DNA from: Rhodamnia argentea
Lineage: Eukaryota > Streptophyta > Magnoliopsida > Myrtales > Myrtaceae
Assembly (NCBI RefSeq): GCF_020921035.1
Contig: NC_063156.1
Coordinates: 6,138,001-6,202,000, forward strand
Direction: 5' to 3'
Length of the DNA: 64,000 nucleotides
The stretch's first letter is position 1; each line of letters opens with the position of its first letter. A model generated the notes under the pieces. It was not told where the DNA came from. It did not search any database and worked only from the letters and a program-made list of their open reading frames with translations. The translations under genes and the position numbers were made by a program. Positions 23,201-34,904 of the stretch are shown here, piece after piece.

Positions 23201-25907
23201 CCTTCTGTAGATGGTGAACATGATCATTATCAAATGGAAGGTCTAATGGAGAGTCCTTCAGTGGATGATGATGGGGACTGTTTTGCACCCTTACTACTGA
23301 ATGCTACTTCTGTAAACATTGAGGTTTATTATAACAAAGCAGTGAATTACACCTTGATGGTCACATTTGTATCCTTTTCATATGATCAGTGGCCCTTATC
23401 ATGATTTGTTAGAAGCTTTCGGGTGCTTCCCTTAACATACTTGCCTCAGGTGTCTTTCCTCCAAGTTCTCCTCCTAATTCGACAAATGGAACATAGCAAT
23501 ACTCAATCAGTAAGGAGTCTCATTTTTAAGAGAAAATTGTCATCATCTTTCACTTTATTTTGTACTAAGTGCCCTGATTTATCTATATGTACTAGGGAGC
23601 TGCCAAGGTCTCGATATTAATGATTGGGCAACAAGCTATTATGGATGCTTATCTCTGCCTCTTACATCTTACGGCAGGGATACTTGTAGGTAAGTTAAGA
23701 CATCAATTCATGTAGCTTCTCGGTTTTTTTTTTTCTTAGGCAATGACGTTACACTAATAGTTGCTTGTCATCCACGATTCATGAGAGCAAGCACACGTTT
23801 AACTCCAGCTCTTCTTCTGAATGCTCTATGCAAATGTAGTTTGAAGTATGAGTTCTCCTTTTGAGCTGTTACCTTCCTCCGGACAGTTTTTTGTTCTGTT
23901 TTAGTATATCAGGGACACATAGGATGATGACTAGCTCTTGCTTGATCATGGCCTAAAATGTTCTTTTGGAAATGCAGAGTCCTTGTTCAATGCTTTTGCA
24001 ACCGCGGCATTTTTCAAATTCGTAGTTTTCTCAATTTTTGAGATGAGGTATCTTCTTGCCATATGGAAAGCAAGTCGACCTATGAACAACGGAGAGGGTT
24101 GGGAAACTATGAGGCGCGAGCTCTCGGTGTTGTATAGTCGTTTCTGTAAGTACCGCTATCAATGCAAACTTCTGATATGGATTTTTTGTACTACTCAAGG
24201 GTTTGAAAGTTTGAATGTAATACAAGGATTTTTTCAGGTCAGGTGTAGTATTATTGGTCACTATAAAGAATACTATGGATGAGCAACTGTGTATTATAAA
24301 AGGAATGCTTGTTAACTGATATGATAGTAGCCACACCCAAAGAACCTTTAATGCATCTGTTCCACATTGTGGCGTGCTATTTGATGACTGAGAATTGTTC
24401 ACTTTCTGATGCACCAGTTTTTATTATTCCATCTTCCATATGCTGTTCCGAGTCGATAGGCCAAAACTCATTATGAAGGAAGAGGGACTGTTATTTTGTA
24501 CGCGAGTATAGAATTCACTTCCCTGAAAATTTTGCAACTGACTTTTGTGTGTCACGATCTTTTTTAGATTTGGTTACTGGTGTCCTTTATACTGATGATT
24601 ATGGAATTTTTTCCAGATGGGATCCTTTTGGGAGGCATTCTGCTCATGTACGAGTTTCATAATTATATTCGTCCCATACTTCTCCTTATTTACTCGTTCT
24701 GGGTACCACAAATAATTACAAATGTTCTCCGAGATTCAAGAAAACCGTTGCATCCTCATTATATCCTAGGCATGACTGTCACTCGTCTGGCAATCCCATT
24801 GTACATTTTTGGCTGCCCATACAACTTTATGCGGATTGAGCCTGACAAAAGCTGGTGCATATGCTTGGGTGTATTTCTTGGACTCCAAGCATCTATTCTT
24901 CTTCTCCAGCATTATTTGGGGTCACGATGGTTCATTCCTCGTCAGGTGGGATGTCTTTACGAAATTCATCTGCAGCCTTATTAGATTATGTTCTCTCAGT
25001 CTCTTGTTTGATGTTTCTGATAACTGCTGAGAGTCTCAAGGGATCTGCATTTCGTCTTGCATTTGTATGTTACATTGGGGAAATATTATAGGGTTACCGA
25101 GGGGAAAAGATGAATTTCTCATGTGGCATGCATTTCCCTGATGAACAAATTTCCCACTGAAGTTAGGCTGTACTTTTTTAACTGAAGAACTGGTTACTAC
25201 TTTGCCTCGCCTTAAAATTCTTGCACTCGAAAATTACCTGTTCGAATTAGGAATTTGGGGCTCGAGTATTTGAAGCATTTGTTCAGCATTTGGGTCTGAT
25301 TGCTTATCTAATGGTGGGTTCATGGGAACAAGGTGCTTTCTGGCTTTAGCTTGCACTGTCTCTGAACTTTTTGAAAGTTTTCAGCGACACACGTAAAGGA
25401 GAGAAAATGATTTCGTGAAGGATATTTTGTTTTCTGAGTATTTCATGAACCTCAATTATGAAATGCCTGCCTGTGTGCAAGTGCGAATGCACGGAGGTTG
25501 TCATTGACTCATTGTCAACTCCTCATTCTATCAGCTTTTTATCTGAAGCTATTCCCCATCTACTAAACATCTGTGATGGAGATCTCATCCTGGTGCAAAT
25601 TTGCAGATTTTGCCAGAGAAATATAGCTACTACAGGCGGTTTGATAAGGATTCAAGCCACACTACAGACTGTGTCATTTGCATGACTTCTATCGATCTTA
25701 GTCAGCGGTCAAATGATTGCATGGTTTACTTCTGCAACTTTTAGTTCTTTTATCTTCTTTTGTGTGTTATCTACTTGCTGACGACAGTTTGAATTACTCT
25801 TGCAGGTGACTCCATGTGACCATTTCTTTCATTCAGGCTGCTTGCAAAGATGGATGGATATAAAGATGGAATGCCCAACCTGCCGACGCCCACTACCACC
25901 AGCCTGA
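17283..25907 (+). CDS. FLY1: Transmembrane RING-H2 E3 ubiquitin ligase, FLYING SAUCER type
   Basis: Endomembrane (Golgi or endosome) E3 ligase; Arabidopsis FLY1 controls pectin methylesterification in seed-coat mucilage and resembles yeast Tul1. Fourteen exons: 17283-17420, 19176-19248, 19473-19600, 19800-19915, 20377-20437, 22520-22586, 22674-22751, 23211-23368, 23450-23509, 23596-23689, 23978-24145, 24617-24945, 25607-25723, 25806-25907. The sum is 1689 nt, 562 residues, in phase throughout and equal to the length I recall for Arabidopsis FLY1. Domains: N-terminal hydrophobic signal (LGLWLGILFYRPVAAL), a large lumenal region (GVYIWPFRQLRMVANSGKE, NPYHLLGVFSSQVFQESPRK, EKHCNIEFAAQIS, DGDCFAPLLLNATSVN), about seven membrane segments from residue 280 (YTLMVTFVSFLQVLLLIRQ onward), and a C-terminal RING-H2 from residue 512 (CVIC..CDHFFHSGC..CPTCRRPLPPA). 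FLY1 and its paralogue FLY2 cannot be told apart here. Confidence 0.96.
18841..18932. repeat. 46-bp perfect tandem duplication in FLY intron 1
   Basis: The unit, starting CTGTTCATATGCTTTGTAAT, occurs twice with no mismatch (18841-18886 and 18887-18932). Perfect identity suggests a recent event. Confidence 0.95.
19722..19775. repeat. 27-bp perfect tandem duplication in FLY intron 3
   Basis: The unit AGATTGTTTTTGTTAGCTTA plus TAATACT is present twice (19722-19748, 19749-19775), 25 bp upstream of the exon 4 acceptor. Confidence 0.95.
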
Positions 25908-26055
25908 GGACTGTTCAGCTTGTACATTATGTAATATCAAACACAATTGTAAGTCGCAGTAATATGGCGCCATCTAAATATATCGGTTGATTTAAGTTTT
26001 TAAATTAGCAGTACGAATTTTCAAAAATTAGATATAAGTTCTCAGTTTGGAAGTC

Positions 26056-26101
<46 letters not shown>

Positions 26102-27221
26102 AATATATCTGTATTCTGTGATTTCAGGTGTCGGATGCAACTCATTTTTTCTGTAGCCCATATTGAGACGGTGGTAATAATGTAAACGTCTCCAAACTGC
26201 AGTAGATGCTAAATCAGAGACAACTATAGAGTCAATAGCTGACACGATTCTTTCTTCTTTTTGCCTTATAATGTATATTCACTAAGTACAGAAATCACAA
26301 GAAGTGGAAAGTTCTCAATATCATTTCATGTGCTCTTTTATTCTGCCTCGGATTTGTTTGTCCAAGGAATTGAGAATAGAAGGTAACACAAAAGCCGCTC
26401 CTTGCCGGTAGCCTATGCATTTGTTCTATGCGCGACTTGTGCCTTTCATGGCGGCCACGTCGAGCTTAGTTCACACTTGCCAGCCACTGTATCCGCAGCC
26501 TTAACAGCTCTCTCAACACTCAGTGCTAAGGGAGGACAAATTTGATGAGAAGAAGGTAACGTTAGCTATAGCTATCTCTTGGGTAAAAGCAAGTGGTGTT
26601 CTGTAAGTTCAGGGTTTTCAGGAGTTGTTTCTTCTATTGGCCAGTAGTCAACTCAAGTACGTATGATTACACTGGCCATTTGTAAAGCTTAAGATTGCTC
26701 GACAACTTCCTAAAACAGAAGCAAAAGTTTTAATTGGTAGAGTGTCTAGTAACTTCGTATCAAAAGTACTAACTAGTTTCGGAGATTACTTGAAAAATCA
26801 GCAAAATGAGTTTGCCTGTTCATCTTGCCTGATTTGATCTGATTGGCCCTTGGATTCAAATCCCTTTTAGTGAGAACGAGGAAGAATCCCCACGTTGCCA
26901 CGGTAAAAATTTCCAATTCAATATATTTCAATTATTGACTCCGTGATTGTCGAGGAATTTTCTTGTACTTAGCACTTATTAAGGTTTTAGGATTAAGACA
27001 ACCCAATAAGGGTGCATCGCACTGTGATATACGTTATATGGTTTTTTCTATGCGAAAGACTATGTAACTCAATGCAAAGGAAAATATGTTGACAATTCGA
27101 GATTCATCTCATTTGCTTTCGAGTTAATTCATATTTTCTTTGGAGAAAAAGCTAATTAATTACTTTTTATTTGTTAAATGTAAACAGAAAACGTTGAAGT
27201 TAATTGTTGGACTTTGTACAG
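25908..27221 (+). other. FLY 3' UTR and flank, with a (TC)n tract
   Basis: A (TC)n tract lies at 26061-26098. TTTCAG followed by GTGTCGGATG near 26127 could be an acceptor for a spliced 3' UTR. No further coding sequence is recognised up to the repeat at 27222. Confidence 0.4.
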
Positions 27222-27990
27222 GAATGAAAAAGGGTACTATACCCAAAAGAGCCCCAGTCCCAACTATATTCAAACAATAACTTTATCTCATAAAAAACCT
27301 ACAATTTTTATTTTTGTCATAATTCTTTGGGCCTAATATCCAAAAAAAAAAAAAAAATCCTCAACTTTAGCATCTATCCCTATTATGTCCAAAAAAAATT
27401 TATCTCATAAAAAATCCACAACTTTTACTTTTGTTTCAATTCTACTACCGCTAGTTTTCTGTCCATAATCACCATTAGTTAATCTTACGTGACATTTTCA
27501 TGTCATTAATGAATTACACCTCGGCAAAGCTGACATAAAAAAATCCTCAACTTCTCTTTTGTTGTCTGCTTCCCCTAGACATTGCCGAGAGGTACAGAGC
27601 TACTCAAGACAATGCGTTTTGGATTCTCCTAGGCAATCAACAGCCTAAAGCACAACCGGCATGGAGATCTTATTATTTGGAAGAATGATCTCAAATCTCG
27701 TTGTCCGTAAAATTTGTTGTTTTCGAGTTTCAAAAATTCATTAGTAAGTTCGGCGAGAAAATTCGAGCCGCGTAGGAATAATTAACAGTAATTATAGATG
27801 GAAGATTAACGGTGGTAGAATTGGAACAAAAATAAAAACTGTGAATTTTTTATGAGAAGAAAAAAAATTGGATATAATTGGGACATATGCTAAAGTTAGA
27901 TATTTTTTTGGGTATTAGCCCCAAAGAATTAGAAAAAAAATAAAGGTTTGGAATTTTTTATGAGATAAAAAAAGTTTTAGATATAATTGA
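27222..27990. repeat. Inverted-repeat element, family II, copy A
   Basis: Left: ATACCCAAAAGAGCCCCAGT, then TTTATCTCATAAAAAACC and ACTTTAGCATCTATCCC. Right: TATGAGAAGAAAAAAAATTG and TTGGGTATTAGCCCCAAAG. Two long drifted arms face each other. Related to the copies at 34905 and 37555. Non-coding. Confidence 0.6.
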
Positions 27991-28516
27991 AAGGAAAATG
28001 CTTTCATGACAATCTAATAGATCTTGTCGGTTATTTCGACCATAAATCTACACACCGTCACCGCATGTTTTGCATAAATACTCATTAATTGAAAAATCGT
28101 GAGATCATAAATAATATCAGACTGTCGGGATAATAACTCTCTAATTTGGATACATGCTAAAATTGGGAGTTTTTTTTTTTTTTTGGGTATTGAAGAATGT
28201 TACCAATAATATTAAGTTTGTTGATAATTGAAGAATGTTACCAACGAAATTTTTTGGACTTGTTACAATCAAACATTTGCCTAATCTCATGTCAAAGTCA
28301 TCTCAAGAGACAACATTTATTAATCGATTTTCTTTTTATTGATCAGTTTCTCAAGGGTGACAAATACACGAATTGGATTTTTCGAGAGGAGAAAAGTGAT
28401 GAAATACATACATACAATCTTTGGAGTAACATCCAGAGTATAGATACATACAAGTCTGAAAGTTATTTTGGCTTCAGGAGCCTCACCTACATCGTTTTGA
28501 TTACATATAAGGTAAA

Positions 28517-29767
28517 CTAGGAGTGACTTGAAGGAGAAGGAGAAGGTGATGAAGGAAGAGGAGCTGTTGCCGGGACCGCCGCAAGAGGAGCAAAAGCGAC
28601 CGGACCGCGGAAACCGCCCCCACACGGATGCTGGAAACAGTCTACCGGGTGCTCGAGAGCGGCTTGACATTCCTCCTTGCTCCGCTGGAACGGCTTCTCG
28701 GGCAAGCAGTTATGGCTCTCATCATAGGCTATACCTTTCGACGTCAAATTCGCGCATATCCCTTCCTCTTCGCAGAAGTAGTTATACGAGAAGGTGAAGT
28801 TCACCAAGCTCGGCAAGATGCACACGCCCGACGGCACGACGCCGGTCATCATGTTGTGTCCTAAGTTCAGCTGCTCCAGATGCGCTAGCCCCGCGAGGCT
28901 GTAGGGTATAGGACCTTCGACGTTGTTCAAGCTAACATCCAGCACTCTCAGTTTATACAGGAACCCAACTTCGGGCGGTAAACACCCCGACAAACTGATA
29001 TTGATTAGAAGCAACTCCTCCAGAGTATCGGCAGAGCCGGCTATGCTGGGCGGCAAGCAACCACTGAAGTTGTTGTTCGCCAGCACGAGAACTGAAAACG
29101 AAGTCCGGCCCAAATTTGCAGGTATGACGCTAGTAAACCAGTTGTTGTTGACGAATACCGCGTCTAGACCTTTCTTGAAGAGTTCCGGGGGCAATGACCC
29201 CTCGAACTCGTTGTAGCGGATGTCGAGATAATGAAGAGAAGGCATGGAGAGAACAACCGAAGGGAAAGTTCCCACAAACCTGTTGTTGCTGAGATCGAGT
29301 TCATACAGAAGCTCGAGATTTGCCAAGGTTTGCGGCAGTATTCCGCAGAACCGGTTACTGTTCAAATGGAGGATGGCGAGGTCGGTCAGAAGGCCTAATT
29401 CTTCTGGGAGCAACCCGGCTATGTTGGCATGGTTTAGATCGATACTGGCTACCACCTGAGTTTTGGGATCATCAAGTGCCGCCGCACAATAAACACCCGA
29501 ATAGTTGCAGACAGACAGACCGGACCAGTTGGTGGTGAAGTTATGTGGGTCGGAGTAGATTACGCGTTTCCACGCTTGAAGGGCAATGTAGGCTTGGTAG
29601 AGTCGGGGGTTGGACACGTGGGAATGGTGAGATTGGTGCCGATACTGATAGTGTCGGCCGGGGTGGTGGCCATGTTTCGCGGCCGTATTGTAGTATGGTA
29701 TGGCTAGGTGAAGCAACAGGAAGATAAAAGCATGGGGAAGAATGAAGGAAAGTGAGTGTAAAGCCAT
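28517..29767 (-). CDS. LRX-like leucine-rich-repeat cell-wall protein lacking an extensin tail
   Basis: Secreted LRR protein of the LRX/PEX-related family, expected in the cell wall. Single exon, 416 residues. It has a signal peptide (LSFILPHAFIFLLLHLAIPY), a His-rich spacer (KHGHHPGRHYQYRHQSHHSH), the LRX N-terminal block (NPRLYQAYIALQAWKRVIYS, FTTNWSGLSVCNYSGVYC), then about ten LRRs (for example LAILHLNSNRFCGILPQTLA, LYELDLSNNRFVGTFPSVVL, SGCLPPEVGFLYKLRVLDVS) and the family Cys motif EECQAALEHPVDCFQHPC. True LRX proteins continue with many SPPPP extensin repeats; here only about 35 residues follow (ending PSSPSPSPSSHS). This resembles the short extensin-less LRR proteins in Arabidopsis, so it need not be broken. 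One repeat reads INISLSGC where NNQLTGC is usual. Confidence 0.92.
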   Translation of the reverse strand: MALHSLSFILPHAFIFLLLHLAIPYYNTAAKHGHHPGRHYQYRHQSHHSHVSNPRLYQAYIALQAWKRVIYSDPHNFTTNWSGLSVCNYSGVYCAAALDDPKTQVVASIDLNHANIAGLLPEELGLLTDLAILHLNSNRFCGILPQTLANLELLYELDLSNNRFVGTFPSVVLSMPSLHYLDIRYNEFEGSLPPELFKKGLDAVFVNNNWFTSVIPANLGRTSFSVLVLANNNFSGCLPPSIAGSADTLEELLLINISLSGCLPPEVGFLYKLRVLDVSLNNVEGPIPYSLAGLAHLEQLNLGHNMMTGVVPSGVCILPSLVNFTFSYNYFCEEEGICANLTSKGIAYDESHNCLPEKPFQRSKEECQAALEHPVDCFQHPCGGGFRGPVAFAPLAAVPATAPLPSSPSPSPSSHS

Positions 29768-29815
29768 TCCTGGTGCTAAGCCTCTCTCTATGCAGTGAAT
29801 AACCAGGTGGGTGTG

Positions 29816-29822
29816 TTTTATA
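29816..29822 (-). promoter_or_regulatory. TATA box of the LRX-like gene
   Basis: TATAAAA on the minus strand, 49 bp upstream of the ATG at 29767, implying a leader of about 20 nt. Confidence 0.6.
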
Positions 29823-29829
29823 CAAGAAA

Positions 29830-31222
29830 ACGCGCCCTTTTCAGGTGAAAACGCTCAGTCCTCCGTTTAAACATGTAATTCATGTCCTGTTGACTCTAGT
29901 TCTTTCATACTTGACCTCGGAGGAACTGTTGCAACGACCATTTAAAACGACACTAATCCGTTCCTGAACATGTTCCAGACACTCTTCCGGTCTTTCATTC
30001 TTGTAATAATGTTCATATCTAGACAGGGTAAGCCAGGAGTCAACAAAAGATACCGGTGAAAAATGACAGTTTTCGCTCACTGCAAAGCAGGTTGGTAGCG
30101 GCACAAGATGTATTCGGAAAGCTTTCCTGCAAATCACTGTTCCAGATGAGAGCGAAGACTTGATTTCCTGCAGCGGAAGACGACGGCTCGATGGGGACAC
30201 AGCTCCTAACCTTGTAGTTTTCGTTGTTGTTCGAAGTGGAGCGGGAGAGAGACAGTGTCCGTCTCCATCGGAGTTTCTTGAAATTCAAGTGATATAGGAA
30301 TAATTTGACAGAGGTCCAAGCGTTATCAAACCCCCCCTTGAACTTAACCGAGCAGAGATCTGTCTAAGATTCTCGACTCGAGAGCTTTCTGTCTAAGATT
30401 CTCTACTCGAGAGCTTTCTTGGTTAGGAAAAATATAAGGAAAACACCCATGAAACGAATTCTCGGTAGGTGGTCTAGGAATTCAAGTGAAAACACTGAAC
30501 CCTGTGACCTGAAAACGCTACACATGAAAGAACCACGTCAGAACTACAAAGAAGTTAAGACACCGTTTCGTATTTCTTTGGAAATAGAGATTCGTTGCAA
30601 AAAAAAAAAAAAATCTTTTGTAGATTTAGAAAGAGGTATTCAATCATGTTAAATTCTGCAGAAATGGCGTCTAAAAGATATTCGATCATGTTAAAATTCT
30701 GCAGCAATGTCACCTCAACTTGAATCGATTGGTGTGAAAAAATTGGGAACCCATTATCGACAAAGTTTTGAGACAACGCCTGCCTGGAACTCGAAACGGG
30801 CATGCCCAATGTGATGCTTACCTATGCAAATGCTTGACATAAGCGCAGTGATAATTTTCTTTCCGCTCAGACAAATAGGAAGACCAATGAACAAAACTGA
30901 AGTTCGAGCCAACACTGTAATTGCTTACACATTGTAGCAGAACACTATCTTCCACGGAGAACAGAATTTCTGCCTGACAAGCAATTCTGAGGAGCTACAC
31001 CCACTGGAAAGGTTCGAGTGGATGCAAAATCTTACTCTTACAACACAATTCACAAGGCGAAAAGGAAGAACATGCAGCATCTAGTCTTCCAAATTCCAAT
31101 GCACAAAAAAGAAAGGAAGAAATTGATGAAAGCATTTCTCCTTGTCCAAATTATTTCAAGATGCAAAGGATGACCTACGTAATGCTTTCATAATCGTCAT
31201 CATCTCCCTTACCATGCTCCCA
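29830..31222. other. Intergenic, no recognised gene; small tandem repeat
   Basis: 30362-30419 is a 29-bp unit (GTCTAAGATTCTC.ACTCGAG..) twice with one mismatch. 30640-30705 holds a near-duplicate of TTCAATCATGTTAAATTCTG. The last 200 bp should be the 3' UTR of the ADP/ATP carrier gene. The ORFs at 29880-30288 are not recognisable. Confidence 0.5.
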
Positions 31223-33082
31223 TCAGCCGCCGCCACCAGAACCATACTTTTTGCCGAGCAACACAACCTGCAGCTTATCATATCCAGCCAGCACACCAGC
31301 GCCTGCAACGGCACGGAGGATGTTCGCACCGGCACCCTTGAAGAGTGATTTGGTACCTTCGTTCTTGACAATCTGCTGGAACGCATCCAATGAACTCTTG
31401 TACTTCACAGCCTCTCCAGAGGTCATCATCATCCGTCTACGTACAGTATCAATTGGGTAGGAAGCAAGTCCAGCACCTATTGTGATTGCCCAGCCGAGCA
31501 TGAAACTAGCTAGGAAATTATCCTGCAAAAACTCAAACAGGCACAAGTTAAAAGAAGCGATATCCAAAGCTGCAAACATCATTCCATGGCCCAGTTCACC
31601 CCATACTTGCTGTCCTTACTGATGGGTTGACCTGACATGTCAAAACTAATCTGAATGGCAAGGTCATCAGATTAACAGGACAAGTAAATTTGAATTCATT
31701 CAAACAATTCTCAGGGGGGAAGAGCAATACTAAGAAGCAGGCTCAATTACAAATCAGAACAAAGCAAACGAAGATCCCAATGCCAAAACTAATCAGGATC
31801 AACTGGAAACACACAATAATGTGTAGAGCTTCTGTCCTCTAAACGTTTTTACCAAAGAAAACGACGAATTAAGTAGAGGGGAGAGGAGAAAGATATTTGA
31901 GGAAACATTTTCTCAATCATTTATATTTTGTAGAGTCTAAGATGATCCAATGCACATAGTAAGTTTATATACCTGCAACCCTCCAACAAGAACCACAGGC
32001 TTCAGAGAGTCGTACATTCCGAAGTACAGCCCTCTATACACAATGATGCCAACACACGAGACATTGAACCCACGATATAGGCCAGCAATGCCATCAGATT
32101 TAAGGGTCTTCTTGTAAACATCAATCAAACCATTAAACTGCCTCTCACCGCCCTTCTTAGCAGCCTTCGCATCATTAGCCAAACGTGTTCGGGCATAATC
32201 TAGTGAGTAGACAAACAGAAGAGATGAAGCACCAGCAGCACCACCAGAAGCCAAGTTACCAGCAAACCATTTCCAGTATCCATCACGGTCTTTCTTAAAG
32301 TTGAACAAACTCTTAAAGTAATCCTTGAATGCGAAGTTCAAGGCCTGGTAGAAACATTAAGCAAATATCTCAGAAATTTCCCACAACTAGGGATGGTAAA
32401 ATAACATAATAATCAAAAGGGCCAACTGAAAAATCTCTGACAAAATTCAACAGTTAAAGAGTAAATCTAGTTCCCTCCAATACAAAAGGTTATCTATTAT
32501 CTCATCAACATGCAGAAACCCAAGATTTAGAACAAAGCGTGAAGGATTAGCTAAAAAGAAGATATTTATGACTACCAAGTTTATCAATGCAAGGAAAATC
32601 ACCTGGGTTGGGAAGTATCTGATGACGTTGGCTGTGTTGCCTCTCCAGAGAGCAAGTACACCTTCATCCTTAATAGTTCTGGCAAAGCAATCAGCAATTC
32701 CCTTATATGGTGCAGATAGCCTTCCAGACTTGATCATTTCATCCTGATTTTGTATCAACAATTTAACACGTTCAATTGGAGCAGCAGCTGTCTTGGATAC
32801 AGCAGCAGAGACTCCTCCCATGAGAAAGTCAGTTAGAAAACCTTTTACACCTTTCTCGGAAGGAGCTTGAACAAAAACAGGAGAAAGGGATGACACAAGT
32901 TCCAGACCAGTGGCTTGAAATGCTGGATGCGAATAACTTCGTGACCTTCCATAGATATATCTGCCAGTCAGATTCTCTGCAACATAGTTCCCTGGGCGCA
33001 CGTTTGGAGAAAGCCTCGATCTGAGGTAAGACTGCCCATGTATTGTCCGAATTATAGATGGACCCTGTGATCCATCAGCCAT
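31223..33082 (-). CDS. AAC: Mitochondrial ADP/ATP carrier
   Basis: Inner-membrane adenine nucleotide translocator exchanging matrix ATP for cytosolic ADP. Three exons, 33082-32603, 32344-31973, 31522-31223 (480, 372 and 300 nt, all phase 0), give 383 residues; plant AACs are about 380. Residues 1 to about 75 are the plant-type N-terminal extension, removed on import in known cases. Three carrier repeats follow, each with its PX[DE]XX[RK]-type signature: PIERVK at 102-107, SLDYAR in the second repeat (Ser in place of Pro, normal for AACs) and PIDTVR in the third. The diagnostic nucleotide-carrier signature RRRMMM is at residues 312-317. A 5' UTR intron is likely: acceptor at 33104 (TATGCAG then GTCAGC) and donor at 34202 (TCTAAG then GTGAGC), so transcription should start near 34.3 kb. 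A housekeeping gene; which AAC paralogue it is cannot be told. Confidence 0.97.
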
Positions 33083-33103
33083 AATTGCAACTCAAAAGCT
33101 GAC

Positions 33104-34202
33104 CTGCATACGAAATGACACCAGATAAGGAGATTTATATACATATACCCATGGATTTTATTTAACATGCTCTACAATGCCTTTCAATATGCATGATGAC
33201 AATGTCCACCGCAAACGATGATGAACACGAGAATGATGTGGAGGACGCCCTCAGCACTCACAGCACAGTTTCAACGGAGACTAAGGAAAGATCATTTTCT
33301 GGTCAAAGTTCTCCAACATCTAAAATTCTCAAAGTTCTCCAACATCTAAAATTCAATCGCAAGTCAAGAAAAGCTATTGATTCCAAAATCTGCGTGAATT
33401 AACTATATCGCAATGTGAAGTACTTTTTGCTGTGACCAGAACGACAATATGCATTGGCATGTTGAAAGTACATGCACCATCTACTCCACGTAATCAGTGC
33501 AGGCAGAAGATCCAAACCCAAATTTGCACTGTCAAGAAAAGAACACGCCAAAAATAGTTGAAAGCAACAGTTAAATCATCTGAACCAGACCTCAAATCAC
33601 TAGCCGATGCAGAAAAGCTTGACCAGAAGTGATAAATTTGCATCCCCTCGACTATCTCCCACGACAAAGGACTTTTGAGGCCATTACAAAATGATTCGTC
33701 ATTGAACTTTCCGACATTCAGATGCGATGCAAGTAAAAGGGTGGAATCCTCGCAAACAGACTGCGAGCATACTGCCCGTAGCACCTAATGATCTAAAACT
33801 AAGTAAGCATCGCACTGCCATATCGATGATGACAGCCTCTAAGAACCCACTCGCATCATCTCAGAACACAACCTTCCCAGAAGCAAGTCAAAACTTCAAA
33901 AACAAATCCTATAACAAACTAAAACCGCAAATGGTCCAGAGTCACGAAGATCGCCCCGCAATACCCGGTCCTAAACCAAAGATCCACATCAACCAAAAGC
34001 ACGAGAATCACGGTCAGTCAAAGCAAGCTCGAGTACGAACTCGCAACTCGAAAACGCCACCAGGCCACATCAGACAGTGAACACGCGATCTCGCCATCAT
34101 CCGATTCAATCTTCACCTCAAAACGATCAGAACGGGGACGGAATCGCATCACCTCACTGAGCTGAAGTTCAAAATGGGCGAAGAGGCGAGACAGAGGCTC
34201 AC
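33104..34202 (-). other. Probable 5' UTR intron of the ADP/ATP carrier gene
   Basis: Bounded by donor AAG-GTGAGC (34203/34202) and acceptor TGCAG-GTCAGC (33104/33103) on the minus strand. It contains a perfect 26-bp tandem duplication (unit TCAAAGTTCTCCAACATCTA plus AAATTC) at 33303-33328 and 33329-33354. ORFs inside it are not supported. A leader intron is frequent in plant AAC genes. Confidence 0.55.
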
Positions 34203-34204
34203 CT

Positions 34205-34904
34205 TAGAAGGTCGCCGGGAGAGCGATGACCGAACCGCACGCACCGCAGCTAACTGGAGGAAAAGCTTCCGAGGGTTTGAAAATGACGAATCTTTATCGG
34301 TAGATCAGCCGACGCCACCTAGGGTTTCTCCAAATGACCGCATTGTCCTCCTCCTTTCTCGGAAATGACATTCGTGCCACGATGCTGACTGGCATCCTTC
34401 CTCTTCTTTTGGGAAAATGAAACCCTTCCCATGCCCACACAACGGAAGCCGCGAAGGACAGGACAGGAAAAATTCCGGACCAGAAAAAGAAAAAGGATAG
34501 GCAAAAAACTTGTCTGAATCCAGATCTACGCGGCTCGAGTTTACAGAGGTCAATGATTGCGTGGCTCCCACACGCGACACTCACGTGATCAACGACCACG
34601 ATCATTTTGGATCCATAAATTCGGATTGAACTAAGAGGCATCAATATTTCAGATTCACCAAAATGGGATAAGACATTATGATGGTGATCTAAGAAAGCAA
34701 TTTGAGAATCTCACGCTAAATTATTTGACTACAGAATTACGTTATTAATGCATATGGACCAACCTATCAATCCCAATTTCTTGGGTCGATGAGACTAGGG
34801 CTAACCTAATTTAGATAGAGCTCTAATAAAAAGTTGTTGAGATCCGACGTTGAGCTTAAAAATACCTCGTCAAGTTCGACCACGCACATAAAACAAAAAA
34901 CCTC
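34205..34904. other. Leader and promoter side of the ADP/ATP carrier gene
   Basis: Contains the probable first untranslated exon (about 34203-34350, minus strand) and its upstream flank. The plus strand has TCACGTGATC near 34582, a G-box-like core. I see no TATA box I would trust and no gene. Confidence 0.35.

Noticed and set aside
24031..24414. 127-codon minus-strand ORF
   Set aside because: Antisense of FLY exon 11 and its intron.
28528..29727. Five + strand ORFs over the LRR gene
   Set aside because: Shadows of the intronless LRX-like gene on the other strand.
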